A stretch of 64,000 nucleotides of DNA, from NCBI GenBank assembly GCA_963831705.1, contig CAWHRE010000010.1, forward strand, positions 1,550,001 to 1,614,000, read 5' to 3'. The notes below the pieces were generated by a model. It was given only the letters and a program-made list of their open reading frames with translations. It did no database searches and was not told the DNA's origin. Position 1 is the stretch's first letter. Every line of letters starts with the position of its first letter. The DNA comes from DASQPR01 sp963831705. Lineage in GTDB: Bacteria; Actinomycetota; Actinomycetes; Mycobacteriales; Micromonosporaceae. Of this stretch, positions 32,896 to 41,030 are shown one piece after another. The position numbers were made by a program, and so were the translations under genes.

Positions 32896-33399
32896 CTACG
32901 CCGCGTGTTCGAAGATCAGCTCCAAGCCGTCCTCGTCGTCCCACTGCTCACCGTTGCGCACGAAGTCGAACCGCGCAATCGTCGCCAGCGACGCTTCGTT
33001 TTCCGGACTGATCGTCGCTCGAAGAACCGTCACGCCGGGTTCATCCGTCGCACGCTGCAGAAGCGCTGCCACGATCGCGGTCGCAAAACCAAGCCTTCGG
33101 CGCTCCGGTACGACCGTGTAGCCCATCTCGATCATCCCGGTCTCGTCCGGCGGCCCGTGGTATCCGGCGTACCCGACGGCGTACCCGGTGTCGGCATCGA
33201 TCACCGCGGCCGCAACCCACCGTTCGGCGGTTGGATCCGAAGCGATCTGCTCGACGCGGCGCCGCCAGAGCGACTGTGCAGCGGCGCTCACGAAGTGTGC
33301 GGATAGCGGCGTCCCCGCCGACGTCGAGGCGGCCGCAAGATCCCCTGCGATCAGAGCTTTCATCGCCACTACCGGCAGTGGCACGAACCGTATATTCAC
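32896..33399 (-). CDS. GNAT family N-acetyltransferase
   Basis: 167 residues from a GTG at 33399. The GNAT core is visible: WVAAAVIDADTGYAVGYAG (beta strands), MGYTVVPERRRLGFATAIV (acetyl-CoA pyrophosphate loop, R-R-L-G-F-A), and VLRATISPENEASLATIARF (the N-x-x-S/A helix). The substrate is unknown. It lies downstream of the six-gene transport operon and is separated by an inverted repeat. Confidence 0.85.
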   Translation of the reverse strand: MNIRFVPLPVVAMKALIAGDLAAASTSAGTPLSAHFVSAAAQSLWRRRVEQIASDPTAERWVAAAVIDADTGYAVGYAGYHGPPDETGMIEMGYTVVPERRRLGFATAIVAALLQRATDEPGVTVLRATISPENEASLATIARFDFVRNGEQWDDEDGLELIFEHAA

Positions 33400-33418
33400 G
33401 CGGCCAACCTACTCGTGC

Positions 33419-33472
33419 CGTGATCACGAAGGATTGAACGGGCAATAGCGCGTCCAGCCCTTCGTGATCACG
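33419..33472. repeat. Inverted repeat with palindromic arms, terminator position
   Basis: Arms CGTGATCACGAAGG (33419-33432) and CCTTCGTGATCACG (33459-33472) pair over 14 bases around a 26-base loop. Each arm contains a near or complete copy of the 12-base palindrome TCGTGATCACGA, so each half can also fold alone or bind a dimeric protein. It begins just past the stop of the DUF5666 gene, the place of a terminator for the six-gene minus-strand operon. Confidence 0.6.
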
Positions 33473-33480
33473 AACAGAAA

Positions 33481-34200
33481 CTACTTCGACGTCGCGGTTA
33501 CCGATGTCGCGGTCATGTTGCCGGTGCTGTCGGGCGTACCGCCGGCGATTGTCACGGTTTCGCCGACCTTCAGGGCGCTCAGCTTCGTCGTGCTTGCCGT
33601 GGTGACCTTCGTCGAACCACTCGTCTTCACCGTCAACACGGTTCCATCGGACAGCGTGACGTAGATCGTCGTACCGTCGACGAGCTTGACCGTCCCGGTC
33701 TGTGCCGCAGCCGCCGACGAAGCGCCACCGCCCCCGGTGCCGCCACCACCGAAGCCGGGGAATCCGCCTGTGCCACCTTCGCCACGAGCACCCGTCCCCG
33801 TACCGCCTCGCGCAAACTGGCTGCGTGCGTTCGCGATCGCCGCTGCGGCATTGTTCGATGACGATGAGCCGTAGTTCTTCTCGACCTGAATCCCGCCGAG
33901 GAATCCCCCGACGATGAGCGCCAACCCGCCGATGATCACCGTCGTACGGTTGAACCACGTCTTCGGCGCTGCGTGCGCGAGTTCCTTGCTCAGATCGTCG
34001 GCGAACGGATCGGAGTCCAGGTCGACAGCGGAAGCGGGCTCGATCTCGGCGGTCGCGTCCTGCGGTCGATCGAAGGACTGCGACTGGTCGGAAGACTGCG
34101 ACTGGTCGAAGGACTGCGGCTCGTTGAAGAAGTCGTCCGGAAACTCTTCCGCCTCGTGGGCACCGTGTGCCGACGCTGACTGCACGGGAATGTCACTCAT
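33481..34200 (-). CDS. Single-pass membrane protein with DUF5666 domain
   Basis: 239 residues from the ATG at 34200. A cytoplasmic acidic, Asp/Gln-rich tail (about 1-75, with SFDQSQSSDQSQ-type repeats) leads to one membrane helix (about 82-103, TTVIIGGLALIVGGFLGG), then a Gly-rich linker and a C-terminal domain with TGTVKLVDGTTIYVTLSDG and VKVGETVTI-like strands typical of DUF5666. The domain is outside the membrane. Its first codons overlap the end of the permease gene by 8 bases, making it the last gene of the operon. An accessory subunit of the transporter is a reasonable inference. Confidence 0.7.
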   Translation of the reverse strand: MSDIPVQSASAHGAHEAEEFPDDFFNEPQSFDQSQSSDQSQSFDRPQDATAEIEPASAVDLDSDPFADDLSKELAHAAPKTWFNRTTVIIGGLALIVGGFLGGIQVEKNYGSSSSNNAAAAIANARSQFARGGTGTGARGEGGTGGFPGFGGGGTGGGGASSAAAAQTGTVKLVDGTTIYVTLSDGTVLTVKTSGSTKVTTASTTKLSALKVGETVTIAGGTPDSTGNMTATSVTATSK

Positions 34201-35401
34201 AACGCAAAGCCTCAATCGGTCGCAGAGCCGCTGCGCGGCTCGCCGGGTAACTTCCGAAGAACAGTCCGATGGCGACCGAGACCCCGAACGCGAGCGCGAC
34301 GGAACTCGGCACGATCACCGGTTTGATGCCGACAATGGAGAACTGGCTGCCGACCAGCGCACCCAAGACGCCGAGTGCACCTCCGAGGACGGACAGCACG
34401 ATCGCCTCGACCAGGAACTGCGTCATGATGGTCCGGCGCCGGGCGCCGAGCGCCTTGCGGATACCGATTTCGCGGGTCCGCTCGGTGACGGTCACCATCA
34501 TGATGTTCGTGATGCCGATGCCGCCGACGAGCAGACTGATTCCAGCGACCGCACCGAGCAGAACCGTGAACGTCTTCGCCGTGTCCGTACGCGTGGACAG
34601 CAGCTCGGACTGGTTCAGGATCGTGAACGGCTCGCTGGTCGTGTTCGTGACCTTCAGCTTCGCGTTCAGAATCGACGTGACTTCGGCCTGCGCTTGCGTC
34701 ACGGTGTCCGGACTGGTCGCCTGTACCAGAATCTCGCTCAGTGACCCGTACCCCGTGAGTGAAGCGCGCACCGCGCTGACCGGAGCGATCGCGACGTTGT
34801 TCGGGTCATTAAAGCCGGCCGTGCCCTTGTCACCGAGGACGCCGACGACCGTGAACAGCGTGCCGCCGACGGTGATCTGTTGTCCGATCGGGCTGCCGTC
34901 CGGGAACAGGTCGGTCACGACGGTCTGGCCGATCAACACGACCTTCCGGTTCGTGGCCACGTCCTGATCGGTGAAGCCGCTCCCGCTGGAGATCGTGTAG
35001 TTCGATGCTTCGAGGTAGCCGGGCGTCGTACCGATGAATTGACTCACGGTGTCGCTGGTGCCTTCGTAGACGGCGGCCTCGGACGACGTCACGACCGGAG
35101 ACGCCGACTTCACGTCCGGTGCGAGGCGGGGATCGACCAGCGCGGTCGCCATTTCCGGCGTCAGCGACGTGCTGCGCGTGGTGGTGCCGCTGAACCGGCC
35201 GCCGCCGGACTGGATCGTCAGCGTATTCGTGCCGAGGCTCTCGATGCTTTTCTCGATCGCCTGGGACGAGCCGTTGCCGACCGCGACCAGGAGAATCACG
35301 GCACCGACACCGATCAGAATGCCGAGTACGGTGAGGCCGGACCGAAGCTTGTTCGCGCCGACGCCCCGAAGCGCAAATCGGATGGTCTCCAGCGGGTTCA
35401 T
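34193..35401 (-). CDS. MacB/FtsX-type ABC transporter permease
   Basis: 402 residues. One N-terminal helix (about 18-40), a large extracytoplasmic domain (about 45-275: SGTTTRSTSLTPEMATALVD, GYLEASNYTISSGSGFTDQD) and three C-terminal helices (about 283, 335 and 370). MMVTVTERTREIGIRKALGARR and the SRAAALRPIEALRYE end are hallmark MacB-type permease sequences. Works with the ATPase (4-base ATGA overlap) and the membrane-fusion protein. Such systems drive mechanotransmission or export of peptides, lipids or drugs rather than ordinary import. Confidence 0.9.
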   Translation of the reverse strand: MNPLETIRFALRGVGANKLRSGLTVLGILIGVGAVILLVAVGNGSSQAIEKSIESLGTNTLTIQSGGGRFSGTTTRSTSLTPEMATALVDPRLAPDVKSASPVVTSSEAAVYEGTSDTVSQFIGTTPGYLEASNYTISSGSGFTDQDVATNRKVVLIGQTVVTDLFPDGSPIGQQITVGGTLFTVVGVLGDKGTAGFNDPNNVAIAPVSAVRASLTGYGSLSEILVQATSPDTVTQAQAEVTSILNAKLKVTNTTSEPFTILNQSELLSTRTDTAKTFTVLLGAVAGISLLVGGIGITNIMMVTVTERTREIGIRKALGARRRTIMTQFLVEAIVLSVLGGALGVLGALVGSQFSIVGIKPVIVPSSVALAFGVSVAIGLFFGSYPASRAAALRPIEALRYE

Positions 35402-36141
35402 ACCGTGACCGTCCGTTCGAGGTAGGGCAGGGGCCGGTGCCGGGAGTCTTCGACGATGTCGCCGTCGACCAGCCGGATCAGTCTCCGGGCATGATCGGCA
35501 ACATCCGGCTCGTGGGTAATCAGCACGATCGTGCGACCGGATCGGTTGAGGCGATCGAGGACCGACAGCACGTCCAGTGTGGATTTGCTGTCCAGGTTTC
35601 CGGTCGGCTCGTCGGCCAGCACCAGAGCGGGCGCCGTGACGAGGGCCCTCGCGACCGCGACTCGCTGTTGCTGGCCGCCGGACAGCTGGTTCGGTTCGTG
35701 ACCGCCCCGCTCACCGAGTCCGACGAGTTCGAGGGCGGCCTGGGCCCGCTTGCGACGCTCCGATGACCGTACGCCGGCGTAGGCGAGCGGCAACTCGACG
35801 TTCGCGAGCGCGGTCGTCCGGGGAATCAGATTGAACGACTGGAACACGAACCCGATCCGGCGGTTCCGAACGAGCGCGAGCTGCCGATCGTCCAACCGCG
35901 ACACGTCCGTGCCATCCAGCAGATATTGCCCTGCGGTCGGGATGTCGAGGCAACCGAGGATATTCATCAGCGTCGACTTGCCGGAGCCGGACGAGCCCAT
36001 GATCGCGACGTAGTCGCCACGCTCCACGGTGAGCGAGACCCCGCGCAGCGCGTGCACCGCGGTCTCCCCGGCACCGTACGTCTTGACCAAATTGATGACA
36101 TCGAGGACCGGACGCGGCGACGAAGTTTGCGACGACATCAT
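35398..36141 (-). CDS. MacB-type ABC transporter ATPase
   Basis: 247 residues. Walker A GSSGSGKST (49-57), Q-loop FVFQSFNLIP, signature LSGGQQQRVAVARAL (from 153), Walker B ALVLADEPTGNLD with Glu178, and the switch His in LITHEPD. Matches the MacB/LolD family. The start overlaps the end of the membrane-fusion gene (ATGA) and its end overlaps the permease start, so translation is coupled. Confidence 0.93.
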   Translation of the reverse strand: MMSSQTSSPRPVLDVINLVKTYGAGETAVHALRGVSLTVERGDYVAIMGSSGSGKSTLMNILGCLDIPTAGQYLLDGTDVSRLDDRQLALVRNRRIGFVFQSFNLIPRTTALANVELPLAYAGVRSSERRKRAQAALELVGLGERGGHEPNQLSGGQQQRVAVARALVTAPALVLADEPTGNLDSKSTLDVLSVLDRLNRSGRTIVLITHEPDVADHARRLIRLVDGDIVEDSRHRPLPYLERTVTV

Positions 36142-37394
36142 CGGCCGCCCGTTCCGCCACCTGCGCCGCGGCCGGTGAACCCGCCACCGGTGCCGCCGAA
36201 GCCGCCACCGCCGCCGAGACCAGCGCCGCTGCCGAAGCCCGCGAACGGATTCGTCGTGGTGCCGGTGGTCGTCTTCGCAGCCGGCAGGGTCAGCTTCTGT
36301 CCGACCGTCACGCCGGATTTGATCTCCGTGTAAGTGTCACCGACGACGCCCACCTGCACGATCGTCGGGATTGTCGATCCGACCACGCGCACCGTACTGA
36401 TCGCACCGGTCGTGGTCACGGCGGAAGTCAGTACCGCAGTGACGTTCGTGGCCGACGCGGTCGTGACGTCGACGGTCGTGCTCTGGCCGATCCGGATCCC
36501 GTCCGGGAGGCTGGTCAACTTGACGACCACCCCGTACGTCACGACGTTATTGCTCGTCGTTGCGGTCGGATCGATCGATGCGACCTTGCCGGTGGCGGTT
36601 GCGCCGGTCAACGCGTTCCACGTGATCGTGGCCGGCATGCCGACCTTGAGCTTCGTGGCGTCCGCTTCGGCGAAGTTGGTGTCCGCCTCCATCTGGGTGA
36701 GGTCGGCGATCTGCATGAAGCCGCTGCTGGACGAGCTGGAGCTCGAACTGGATGACGAATTGCTGCCTCCGCCCCCGCCCGCGCCACCGCTGCCGCTTCC
36801 CGAAGAGGCGGACGAAGACGCGCCCGACGATGCCCCGACCACGCCGTTCTGGGCGATGATCGTGCCGGCGATCGGCGCCTTCAATACGCATCCGGTTACC
36901 GCGGCCTGTGCGGAAGTAACCGCGTCCTGAGCCGTGTCGACCTGCGTCTGCGCGGTGTCGATCGACGTGGTGTCCTTGCTGTCCTCGGCCCGCGTCAGGC
37001 TGTCCTCGGCCGACGTCAGGTTGTCATCCGCGGTCTGGAGCTGCTCGTTCGCGGCGGTCGGGTCGATCTTGGCCAGCGTCTGGCCCTTCTTGACCTTGTC
37101 GCCCAGCTTGACGTAGATGTTCGTGACCGTGCCGCTGGTGGTGAAGTTCGCCGCGATGACATCGGAGCTCGCGATCGTGCCGGACGTGGAGACCGTCTGC
37201 GTCACGTTTCCGGTGATCACCGTCGTCGTCTCGGTGCCGGCCGTCGTAGCGGTCGGGGTCGAGTCGGATGCCCACACCGTGTTGTAGGCCCAGCCTCCGC
37301 CCGCCAGGACGAGCGCGGCCAGCACTACGTTCACCGCAATTACCGGTTTGCGCAGCGCAGATGTCAATTGCCTCGGTTGCATGGCCGGAATCAT
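36138..37394 (-). CDS. Membrane-fusion (HlyD/MacA-like) protein with Gly/Ser linker
   Basis: 418 residues from the ATG at 37394, whose ATGA overlaps the kinase stop. One N-terminal helix (about 16-34), then a lipoyl half-motif (TSGTVTNIYVKLGDKVKKGQ), a short coiled coil (about 118-165), the second half (GCVLKAPIAGTIIAQNGVVG), and beta-barrel domains (ATGKVASIDPT, VVKLTSLPDGIRIGQSTTV). A Gly/Ser-only tract of about 40 residues (around 195-235) separates the second lipoyl half and the barrel, and the tail is Gly-rich. Bridges the permease and the cell wall or substrate. Gram-positive members cannot reach an outer-membrane channel. Confidence 0.85.
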   Translation of the reverse strand: MIPAMQPRQLTSALRKPVIAVNVVLAALVLAGGGWAYNTVWASDSTPTATTAGTETTTVITGNVTQTVSTSGTIASSDVIAANFTTSGTVTNIYVKLGDKVKKGQTLAKIDPTAANEQLQTADDNLTSAEDSLTRAEDSKDTTSIDTAQTQVDTAQDAVTSAQAAVTGCVLKAPIAGTIIAQNGVVGASSGASSSASSGSGSGGAGGGGGSNSSSSSSSSSSSSGFMQIADLTQMEADTNFAEADATKLKVGMPATITWNALTGATATGKVASIDPTATTSNNVVTYGVVVKLTSLPDGIRIGQSTTVDVTTASATNVTAVLTSAVTTTGAISTVRVVGSTIPTIVQVGVVGDTYTEIKSGVTVGQKLTLPAAKTTTGTTTNPFAGFGSGAGLGGGGGFGGTGGGFTGRGAGGGTGGR

Positions 37395-39031
37395 TTACGA
37401 GACCCCTCGACGTCAACCTCAGGAAAGCTGGGAAAATCCTCGGAACTTTCGTCTTCATCTTCAAAATCGTCCAGGTCATCCGCAGCCGGCAGGATCACTC
37501 GGAACGTACTTCCAGCTCCAAGCGCTGTCGTCAGCTCGACCCGGCCATGGTGAGCGACCACGATTGCCGCCACAATTGCGAGTCCAAGTCCGGCGCCACC
37601 GTGTCGCCGATCGCGACTGCGTTCGACTCGGTAAAGACGTTCGAAGACGCGCTGCGCCTCCTCGGCCGACATGCCCGGTCCGGTGTCGGTCACTTCCAGA
37701 ACGGCGACCGGTGTATCCGAGCTGATCTCGCGCCCGACCGAGGCGGTCGGCGGCACGGTCGTCGGGCTGTGCGGTCGGCCGACCCGCACCACCACACGTG
37801 CGTCGTCCCCGGTGTGCTGCAACGCGTTGCTGACCAGGTTCGTCGCGACCTGCCGCAGCCGGTCGTCATCGCCGATGACGGTGACGGGTTCGAACGTATC
37901 GAACGCATCCTCGAGCGCGGCCAACTGCACAAACCTTTTTGGTACGCGTACGTGCGCATCACGCACCGTCTCGGCCGCGACGCCGAGAAGATCCACCGGA
38001 CCCTCCCGCATCGGCCGCTCCTCGTCGAGCCGGGCCAACTGCAGAAGATCATTCACGAGTACGCGCATCCGGACGACTTCACTCTCGATCCGGCCCATCG
38101 CCTCGTCGAGTTCCGGTCCGGGCGGCGTACCGCCGCGACGGTAGAGCTCGGCGAAGCCCTGGATCGACGTCAACGGCGTACGCAGTTCGTGCGACGCATC
38201 CGCGAGGAACTGGCGAAGTCGCTGCTCCGAGGCGGTACGGGCATCAAGTGCAGCCTCGATCCGAACCAGCATCGCGTTGATCGCCCCGCCGAGGCGCCCC
38301 GACTCGGTATGCGGATCGACGTCCTCGACGCGTTTGGACAGGTCTTCACCGCCCGCGATGTCGGTTGCCGTCTCCTCCATCCGGGTCAGCGGGCGGAGAC
38401 CTATTCGGACCACACCCGACGCCGCCAGACCGATCGCGACGAGCATCAGCAGCGTGACCACCGCATCGACTTCGAGCACGTTCTTCGACGTGTTGGTGAC
38501 GTCCTTGAGAGAGACCGCGGCCACGGTATAGCCCGGATTCGGATCATCCGGCGGATTCGCCCGAGCCAGGACGCGCCACGAATTGCCATCGGCCCCATCG
38601 ACCGTGTACGGCTTGCCGGTCGCGGCGTGCGCCTTGATCGAGGCGAAGCTGCCGAGCTTCGGACCGGGCGTCAGTGAGCTGGCCGGCACCGTGGCACCGT
38701 TTACCACCGTGGTAGCCGTACCGGTCGGGCTGTAGGTCAGGATCCGGTACTCCGGCCCGATGCCGCGCGGGCCTCGAAAGTACGGACCGGGCTGGCCGCC
38801 ACCGGCGTTGTCACCGTAATTTCGCGGCACCCCGGTCGGCGTGCGCTGCAGTTGAGTGTCGACCTGGCCGATCAGATAACTGCGCAGCAGGAGCCAGCCG
38901 GCGAGGTTCGCCACGATCAACGCAATCGCCGCGAGCACCGCGATGGCGACACCGAGTCGCGTACGCAGGGTCCACTGCCGCCACGCCCGTACGCCCGGCA
39001 CCTTGACGGCGCTCCGGGCGGTCAGGCTCAC
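37391..39031 (-). CDS. Sensor histidine kinase (EnvZ/BaeS-like)
   Basis: 546 residues from the GTG at 39031, overlapping the regulator stop by 4 bases. Transmembrane helices at about 27-50 and 190-210 flank an extracytoplasmic sensor region (about 51-188, containing PGPYFRGPRGIGPEYR). HAMP at about 208-265, phospho-acceptor His281 in ASHELRTPLTSIQG, N-box NLVSNALQHTG, G-boxes DTGPGMSAEEAQ and GAGLGLAIV. The C-terminal tail is acidic (DDLDDFEDEDESSED). Phosphorylates the upstream-encoded regulator. Placed in one operon with the efflux genes, it probably senses their substrate or envelope stress. Confidence 0.92.
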   Translation of the reverse strand: MSLTARSAVKVPGVRAWRQWTLRTRLGVAIAVLAAIALIVANLAGWLLLRSYLIGQVDTQLQRTPTGVPRNYGDNAGGGQPGPYFRGPRGIGPEYRILTYSPTGTATTVVNGATVPASSLTPGPKLGSFASIKAHAATGKPYTVDGADGNSWRVLARANPPDDPNPGYTVAAVSLKDVTNTSKNVLEVDAVVTLLMLVAIGLAASGVVRIGLRPLTRMEETATDIAGGEDLSKRVEDVDPHTESGRLGGAINAMLVRIEAALDARTASEQRLRQFLADASHELRTPLTSIQGFAELYRRGGTPPGPELDEAMGRIESEVVRMRVLVNDLLQLARLDEERPMREGPVDLLGVAAETVRDAHVRVPKRFVQLAALEDAFDTFEPVTVIGDDDRLRQVATNLVSNALQHTGDDARVVVRVGRPHSPTTVPPTASVGREISSDTPVAVLEVTDTGPGMSAEEAQRVFERLYRVERSRDRRHGGAGLGLAIVAAIVVAHHGRVELTTALGAGSTFRVILPAADDLDDFEDEDESSEDFPSFPEVDVEGSRK

Positions 39032-39753
39032 TCGTCGCCTCCACGCGGAAGGCGCAGCGCGTACCCCACTCCCCGGACGGTGTGGATCAACGCCGGACCG
39101 TGCTTGTCAATCTTGCGGCGCAAGTAATACACGTACGACTCGACGATCCGGCCGTCGCCACCGAAGTCGTAGCTCCAAACCCGGTCGAGAATCTGCGCCT
39201 TGGAGACCACCCGACCGGCGTTCGTCATCAGGTAACGCAGCAGGTTGAACTCGGTCGGCGAGAGATCGATCAGCTTGCCGCCGCGCCGAACCTCGTGCGC
39301 GTCCTCGTCCATTTCCAGGTCCGCGTACGACAGGATGGCCGAATCGAGCGCGTCCACCTCCGAGCGGCTGCGCCGCAGGATCGCGCGGATTCGGAGCACG
39401 ACCTCTTCGAGGCTGAACGGCTTCGTGACGTAGTCGTCGGCGCCGACGGTCAGGCCGGAAATCCGGTCCTCGACGGCGTCTCGCGCGGTCAGGAACAGGA
39501 CCGGCACCGGCCGGCTCGCGCGCAGCCGCCGGGCGACCTGGAATCCGTCCAGATCCGGCAGCATCACGTCGAGGACGACGAGATCCGGCTCGAATTCCTC
39601 GGCCACGATCAGCGCGTCGTGGCCGCCGCCGGCCGTACGGACGTCGAAATCGGTCAACCGCAGCGTCGCCGAAAGCAGGGCACAGATGTTGGGCTCGTCG
39701 TCGACCACGAGAACGCGGGTCGGACGGGCGGATGGCTCACCGAGAGGTCGCAC
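39028..39753 (-). CDS. OmpR-family response regulator
   Basis: 241 residues from the GTG at 39753, preceded by AAGGAG at 7 bases; an upstream ATG at 39795 lacks such a site. Receiver domain (about 13-125) with DDE acidic cluster, phospho-acceptor Asp62 in VVLDVMLPDLDG, and Lys in DDYVTKPFSLEE. Winged-helix DNA-binding domain (about 145-238: LSPTEFNLLRYLMTNAGRVVSK, DGRIVESYVYYLRRKIDK). First gene of the operon; its own promoter is in the 170 bases between it and the beta-lactamase-like gene. Confidence 0.93.
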   Translation of the reverse strand: MRPLGEPSARPTRVLVVDDEPNICALLSATLRLTDFDVRTAGGGHDALIVAEEFEPDLVVLDVMLPDLDGFQVARRLRASRPVPVLFLTARDAVEDRISGLTVGADDYVTKPFSLEEVVLRIRAILRRSRSEVDALDSAILSYADLEMDEDAHEVRRGGKLIDLSPTEFNLLRYLMTNAGRVVSKAQILDRVWSYDFGGDGRIVESYVYYLRRKIDKHGPALIHTVRGVGYALRLPRGGDE

Positions 39754-39926
39754 GCAGATGCTCCTTTGCCGAACGTAACGTCCGAGTTCTATCACCGGAT
39801 ACTCGGCTCAATGTCGGTGAAACCTCGGAGTTGGCTGGATGCCATCGTGCCTACCGCCATCATGACACCGCGATAAACCGCGACACGTCGCCACACGGCG
39901 GCGAGCTTCCGCTACCGTTGCTGCTC

Positions 39927-40865
39927 ATGGTGCTCGTGCGTCGATCGTTCGCCCGCCGCCGGTCGGCAGACGGCCGCCTGCGCATACTGGCCGCCGCCCC
40001 GATCGCGGCAGCGTTGCTGCTGTCCGGCAGCTTGGCCGGTTGCTCGGCCGGAGCCCCGATCCGGACGACGGCGTTCACCGCGACGCAGGTGGCGGCGCCC
40101 GATCTGGGAATCAACGTCGCCAATCTGATGCAGGCCGCGTTGCCGTCGGCGCTGAACGCGTACATCAGCTCGAAGGGCGGTAACGCCGCCGTCGACGTCC
40201 TCGATCAGGTCACCGGCGCGACCGTCGCGGTGAACGAGGACCGGACGTTCCAGACCGCCAGCATCGTCAAGTTCGACATCCTGGCCACCCGTCTCTATCA
40301 GACCCAGCAAGCCGGAGCCGCGCTGTCGAGCGGTCAGAAGGCGCTGGCCAAGCTGATGATCACGCAGAGCGACAACGATGCCGCATCGTCGCTCTACTCG
40401 GCTGATCACGGCGCGAGCGGCGTGAAGGCCGCGAACTCGGTGTTCGGGCTGAAGGAGACCGCACCGAATACGTCGTGGGGCAAGACGCACACGACGGCGT
40501 CGGATCAGATCCGGCTGCTGACCGCGGTGTTCGGCCCGAACAGCCCGATCAGCGATGCCAATCGCGAATACATGATGTCGCTGATGAGCCAGGTCGAACC
40601 GGATCAGGCTTGGGGCATCACGGCCGCGAAGACGTCGGCGGCGACGGGTGTGTACGTCAAAAATGGCTGGGTTGAGATGGACGACTACGGGCATCTCGAG
40701 GGCGACAACAGCATCGGCCGGATCGTTGAGCCTGGTCACGACTGGTTGATCGCTACTATGTCGAACCGGAATCGTACTGATCTTGCTGGGGAAGCGATTC
40801 TTGAGGGTCTGGCTTCTATTGCGGTCTCTGGGCTTCGTCTTTCTTCGGCTGCTCCTTCTAGTTAG
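39927..40865 (+). CDS. Class A beta-lactamase-like lipoprotein
   Basis: 312 residues from the ATG at 39927. A signal with lipobox LAGC (Cys about 35) suggests a lipid anchor. The serine hydrolase motifs of class A enzymes are recognisable: S-x-x-K (ASIVKFDI), SDN (QSDNDAASSL), an E-x3-N in the expected omega-loop place (KETAPN), and KNG (VYVKNGWVEM) where KTG would be. It may be a beta-lactamase or a related wall peptidase-like hydrolase; actinobacterial proteins of this type often lack drug hydrolysis. It is divergent from the regulator-kinase-transporter operon. Confidence 0.8.
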   Translation: MVLVRRSFARRRSADGRLRILAAAPIAAALLLSGSLAGCSAGAPIRTTAFTATQVAAPDLGINVANLMQAALPSALNAYISSKGGNAAVDVLDQVTGATVAVNEDRTFQTASIVKFDILATRLYQTQQAGAALSSGQKALAKLMITQSDNDAASSLYSADHGASGVKAANSVFGLKETAPNTSWGKTHTTASDQIRLLTAVFGPNSPISDANREYMMSLMSQVEPDQAWGITAAKTSAATGVYVKNGWVEMDDYGHLEGDNSIGRIVEPGHDWLIATMSNRNRTDLAGEAILEGLASIAVSGLRLSSAAPSS

Positions 40866-41030
40866 TGGTTGCGGTTTAGGCGGGTGGTTAATGAGCATTC
40901 CGCGTGATCGTGGCACCGGCTGGGGTGGCTTTGCTTCGCTCGCCGCTCGCGCTGCTCGCCGGTCGGCTGACCAGGCTGACCAGGCTGTTCGCGTCTGTCG
41001 CGCTTCTCCCCTTGGTCCTGTTGTTGGGGG

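Noticed and set aside
40866..41030. Possible small gene after the beta-lactamase-like gene
   Set aside because: The available frame overlaps the lactamase end and gives an Arg/Ala-rich peptide without recognisable features.
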